A DNA stretch of 64,000 nucleotides, from NCBI RefSeq assembly GCF_946480185.1, contig NZ_CAMLIG010000005.1, positions 62,001-126,000 on the forward strand, written 5' to 3'. The notes beneath the pieces are model-generated. The model was given only the letters and a program-made list of their open reading frames with translations, was not told the DNA's origin and did no database searches. This document shows, piece by piece, positions 62,697 through 64,000 of this stretch. This DNA is from an uncultured Pedobacter sp. (lineage in GTDB: Bacteria; Bacteroidota; Bacteroidia; Sphingobacteriales; Sphingobacteriaceae). The position numbers and the translations under genes were made by a program. How positions within the stretch are numbered: position 1 is the stretch's first letter; each line of letters begins with the position of its first letter.

Positions 62697-63611
62697 TTAA
62701 GCGTTTAATTCTTGCGCTACAAATTCAATCACTTTTTGGGTTTCGGTAGGCTCAAACCAAACTATGCCTTCATTTTTTTTAAACCAGGTAATTTGTCGTT
62801 TGGCAAAGTTCCGTGTGTTCTGTTTTAACTTTTCAATAGCTTCGGACAACGTCCATTCGCCGTTTAAGTGTCTAAACATTTCGGAGTAGCCAACGGTTTT
62901 TAAAGCATTTAAATGCTGGAAATGCTGTAAAGATTTAACTTCTTGCAGTAAGCCGGCTTCCATCATTAAATCAACCCGGCGGTTAATCCGCTTGTAAAGA
63001 ACTTCTCTCTCGGTATTTAATCCGATTAAAATTGTTTTAAAATCTCTAGGTTTTGCTTGTTTGTTGCGGAAAGAGGAAAATGTTTTGCCAGTACTTAAAC
63101 AAACTTCCAGCGCTCTAACAATACGTTGCGGGTTATGGATATCTACTTCTGCATAATAATCTGGATCCAGTTTTTTAAGTTCAGTTTGTAAAGCTTCAAT
63201 CCCTTCGTTTTGTAGGCGTTGATTTAGTTGCTCGCGTAGCTCATCAGATGCTTTTGGCAATTCATCAAAACCATAAAGTACAGCGTTAATGTAAAGACCA
63301 GATCCGCCTACCGTTATCGCGACGTCTTTATTTTGGAAAATTTGGTTTAAAACCGCTGTGGCCTGTTTTTCAAAATCGCCAACGTTAAAATCGTCAGTAA
63401 CCGAATGTGAATTTATAAAGTGATGTTTTGCCTGAGCTAATTCCTGTGGGGCTGGTTTCGCGGTTCCAATGCTCATCTCTTTAAAAAACTGACGTGAATC
63501 TGCAGAGATGATTTCGGTGTTGAAACGTTGAGCCAATTCAATAGCCAAAGCCGTTTTTCCAATAGCGGTTGGGCCTGCAATAACTACGAGTGTTTTTTGT
63601 TTTTGACTCAA
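62697..63611 (-). CDS. miaA: tRNA dimethylallyltransferase
   Basis: MiaA adds dimethylallyl to A37 of tRNAs reading UNN codons. P-loop GPTAIGKTALAIELA, IISADSRQFFKEMSIGTAKP, HHFINSHSVTDDFNVGDFEKQA and GGSGLYINAVLYG are canonical. I start it at TTG 63611 (SQKQKTLVVIAGPTAIGKT), giving 304 residues, a normal length. Upstream in-frame starts (GTG 63641, TTG 63677) run through a REP-like hairpin and add no conserved sequence. Confidence 0.95.
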   Translation of the reverse strand: MSQKQKTLVVIAGPTAIGKTALAIELAQRFNTEIISADSRQFFKEMSIGTAKPAPQELAQAKHHFINSHSVTDDFNVGDFEKQATAVLNQIFQNKDVAITVGGSGLYINAVLYGFDELPKASDELREQLNQRLQNEGIEALQTELKKLDPDYYAEVDIHNPQRIVRALEVCLSTGKTFSSFRNKQAKPRDFKTILIGLNTEREVLYKRINRRVDLMMEAGLLQEVKSLQHFQHLNALKTVGYSEMFRHLNGEWTLSEAIEKLKQNTRNFAKRQITWFKKNEGIVWFEPTETQKVIEFVAQELNA

Positions 63612-63631
63612 AATAGATGTTTTAGTGAATT

Positions 63632-63665
63632 TTTGCCTCACCCCAGCCCTCTCCGAAGGAGAGGG
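63632..63665. repeat. REP-like hairpin at the miaA 5' end
   Basis: CCCTCTCC-GAA-GGAGAGGG (63647-63665) is a perfect 8-bp stem, with CTCACCCCAG just before it. This sequence type recurs widely in Bacteroidota genomes as an extragenic repeat. It separates miaA from the acidic-protein gene. Confidence 0.65.
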
Positions 63666-63711
63666 AGCTATCTGCAATGTTGATGACTAATGAACGAACT
63701 CAACTAAAAAA

Positions 63712-64000
63712 CTAGTCTCTGTCGTCATAAACATCTGAGTCAGAAAAATCATCTGCAAAGTCATCATCACCACTTTCTTCATCATCCGTTGCTTCGTCTT
63801 CAGATTCAGTGTCGGTATTTAAACCGTCTAATTCATCATCTCCGGCAATAGCAATGTCGCTGTCGTCTATTAAATCTTCGTCTTCATCGCCACCAATATA
63901 ATCATCATCTGGTGCAATAAATGGAACAAATATTTTTGGTGCTTCTCCAATTGCTTTAAATAGGCTTGGAAATTCTTTTGTTGGGTCGTTATCTAAAATT
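63712..64000 (-). CDS. Acidic protein, C-terminal part (cut by window end)
   Basis: The frame is open from the window edge to a TAG at 63712-63714, about 96 residues. Visible start: ILDNDPTKEFPSLFKAIGEA and PKIFVPFIAPDDDYIGG; the rest is almost only Asp, Glu, Ser and short hydrophobics, ending FSDSDVYDDRD. It is highly acidic and probably disordered. Family not known. It lies upstream of miaA on the same strand. Confidence 0.65.
   Translation of the reverse strand, partial: ILDNDPTKEFPSLFKAIGEAPKIFVPFIAPDDDYIGGDEDEDLIDDSDIAIAGDDELDGLNTDTESEDEATDDEESGDDDFADDFSDSDVYDDRD

Noticed and set aside
63612..63677. Longer N-terminus for miaA
   Set aside because: The extra residues are encoded by a REP-like hairpin and are not typical of MiaA; start at 63611 gives normal length.
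1..64000. CRISPR arrays, prophage or insertion-sequence transposases
   Set aside because: No regularly spaced direct repeats, phage genes or transposase motifs were seen; only short non-coding repeats.

Overview
The window is chromosomal DNA of a Bacteroidota bacterium, most likely a Sphingobacteriaceae (Pedobacter-like) species. The signs are promoters of the Bacteroidota type (TTTG about 19 bp before TAnnTTTG), few Shine-Dalgarno sequences, PorZ of the type IX secretion system, the bacilliredoxin-like YtxJ, an IleS2-type isoleucyl-tRNA synthetase, and GTCATnnTGA-type dispersed repeats. The genus is an inference from recognition, not from a search.

Layout. 1-2.2 kb: a membrane metallophosphoesterase and a UbiA-like membrane protein. 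2.4-6.9 kb (minus): ileS, a DksA-like gene and lspA, with a terminator. 7.5-11 kb: two secreted glycosidases (GH30, GH35). 11.2-20.9 kb: a small membrane protein, an RND/MMPL exporter, porZ-recO, an MsbA-like ABC exporter, trhO and a cupin protein. 21.1-29.2 kb: nuoHIJKLMN, the membrane arm of complex I; nuoA-G are not in the window. 29.8-44.6 kb: a very long ribosomal array from rplC to rplQ with secY, map, infA and rpoA, including two small genes, rpmD and rpmJ. 44.7-46.7 kb: a TPR histidine kinase broken by a frameshift. 46.8-49.6 kb (minus): gcvP.

50.2-56.4 kb is a sulfur/persulfide cassette: a Crp/Fnr regulator, TauE/SafE permease, ICMT-like methyltransferase, CstB-like persulfide dioxygenase-rhodanese, periplasmic DsrE protein, methyltransferase, rhodanese lipoprotein and fatty-acid hydroxylase. 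Two matching 16-bp palindromes (6-4-6) lie exactly at two gene starts downstream of the regulator and are good operator candidates. This is the most interesting system in the window.

56.5-58.0 kb is a scar region beside a tRNA-Val gene, with a remnant resembling glutamate dehydrogenase and a clear acyltransferase-3 remnant around a TlpA-like thioredoxin. 58.0-64 kb: a DciA-like gene and recF (minus), a TPR membrane protein, ribH, small lipoproteins, ytxJ, miaA and an acidic protein cut by the window end.

Dispersed repeats recur. A 155-bp element occurs twice (in the nuoI-nuoJ gap and upstream of the ribosomal array), and GTCAT-type elements sit in at least five gaps. All three long gaps of the nuo cluster hold such repeats, while its other junctions overlap.
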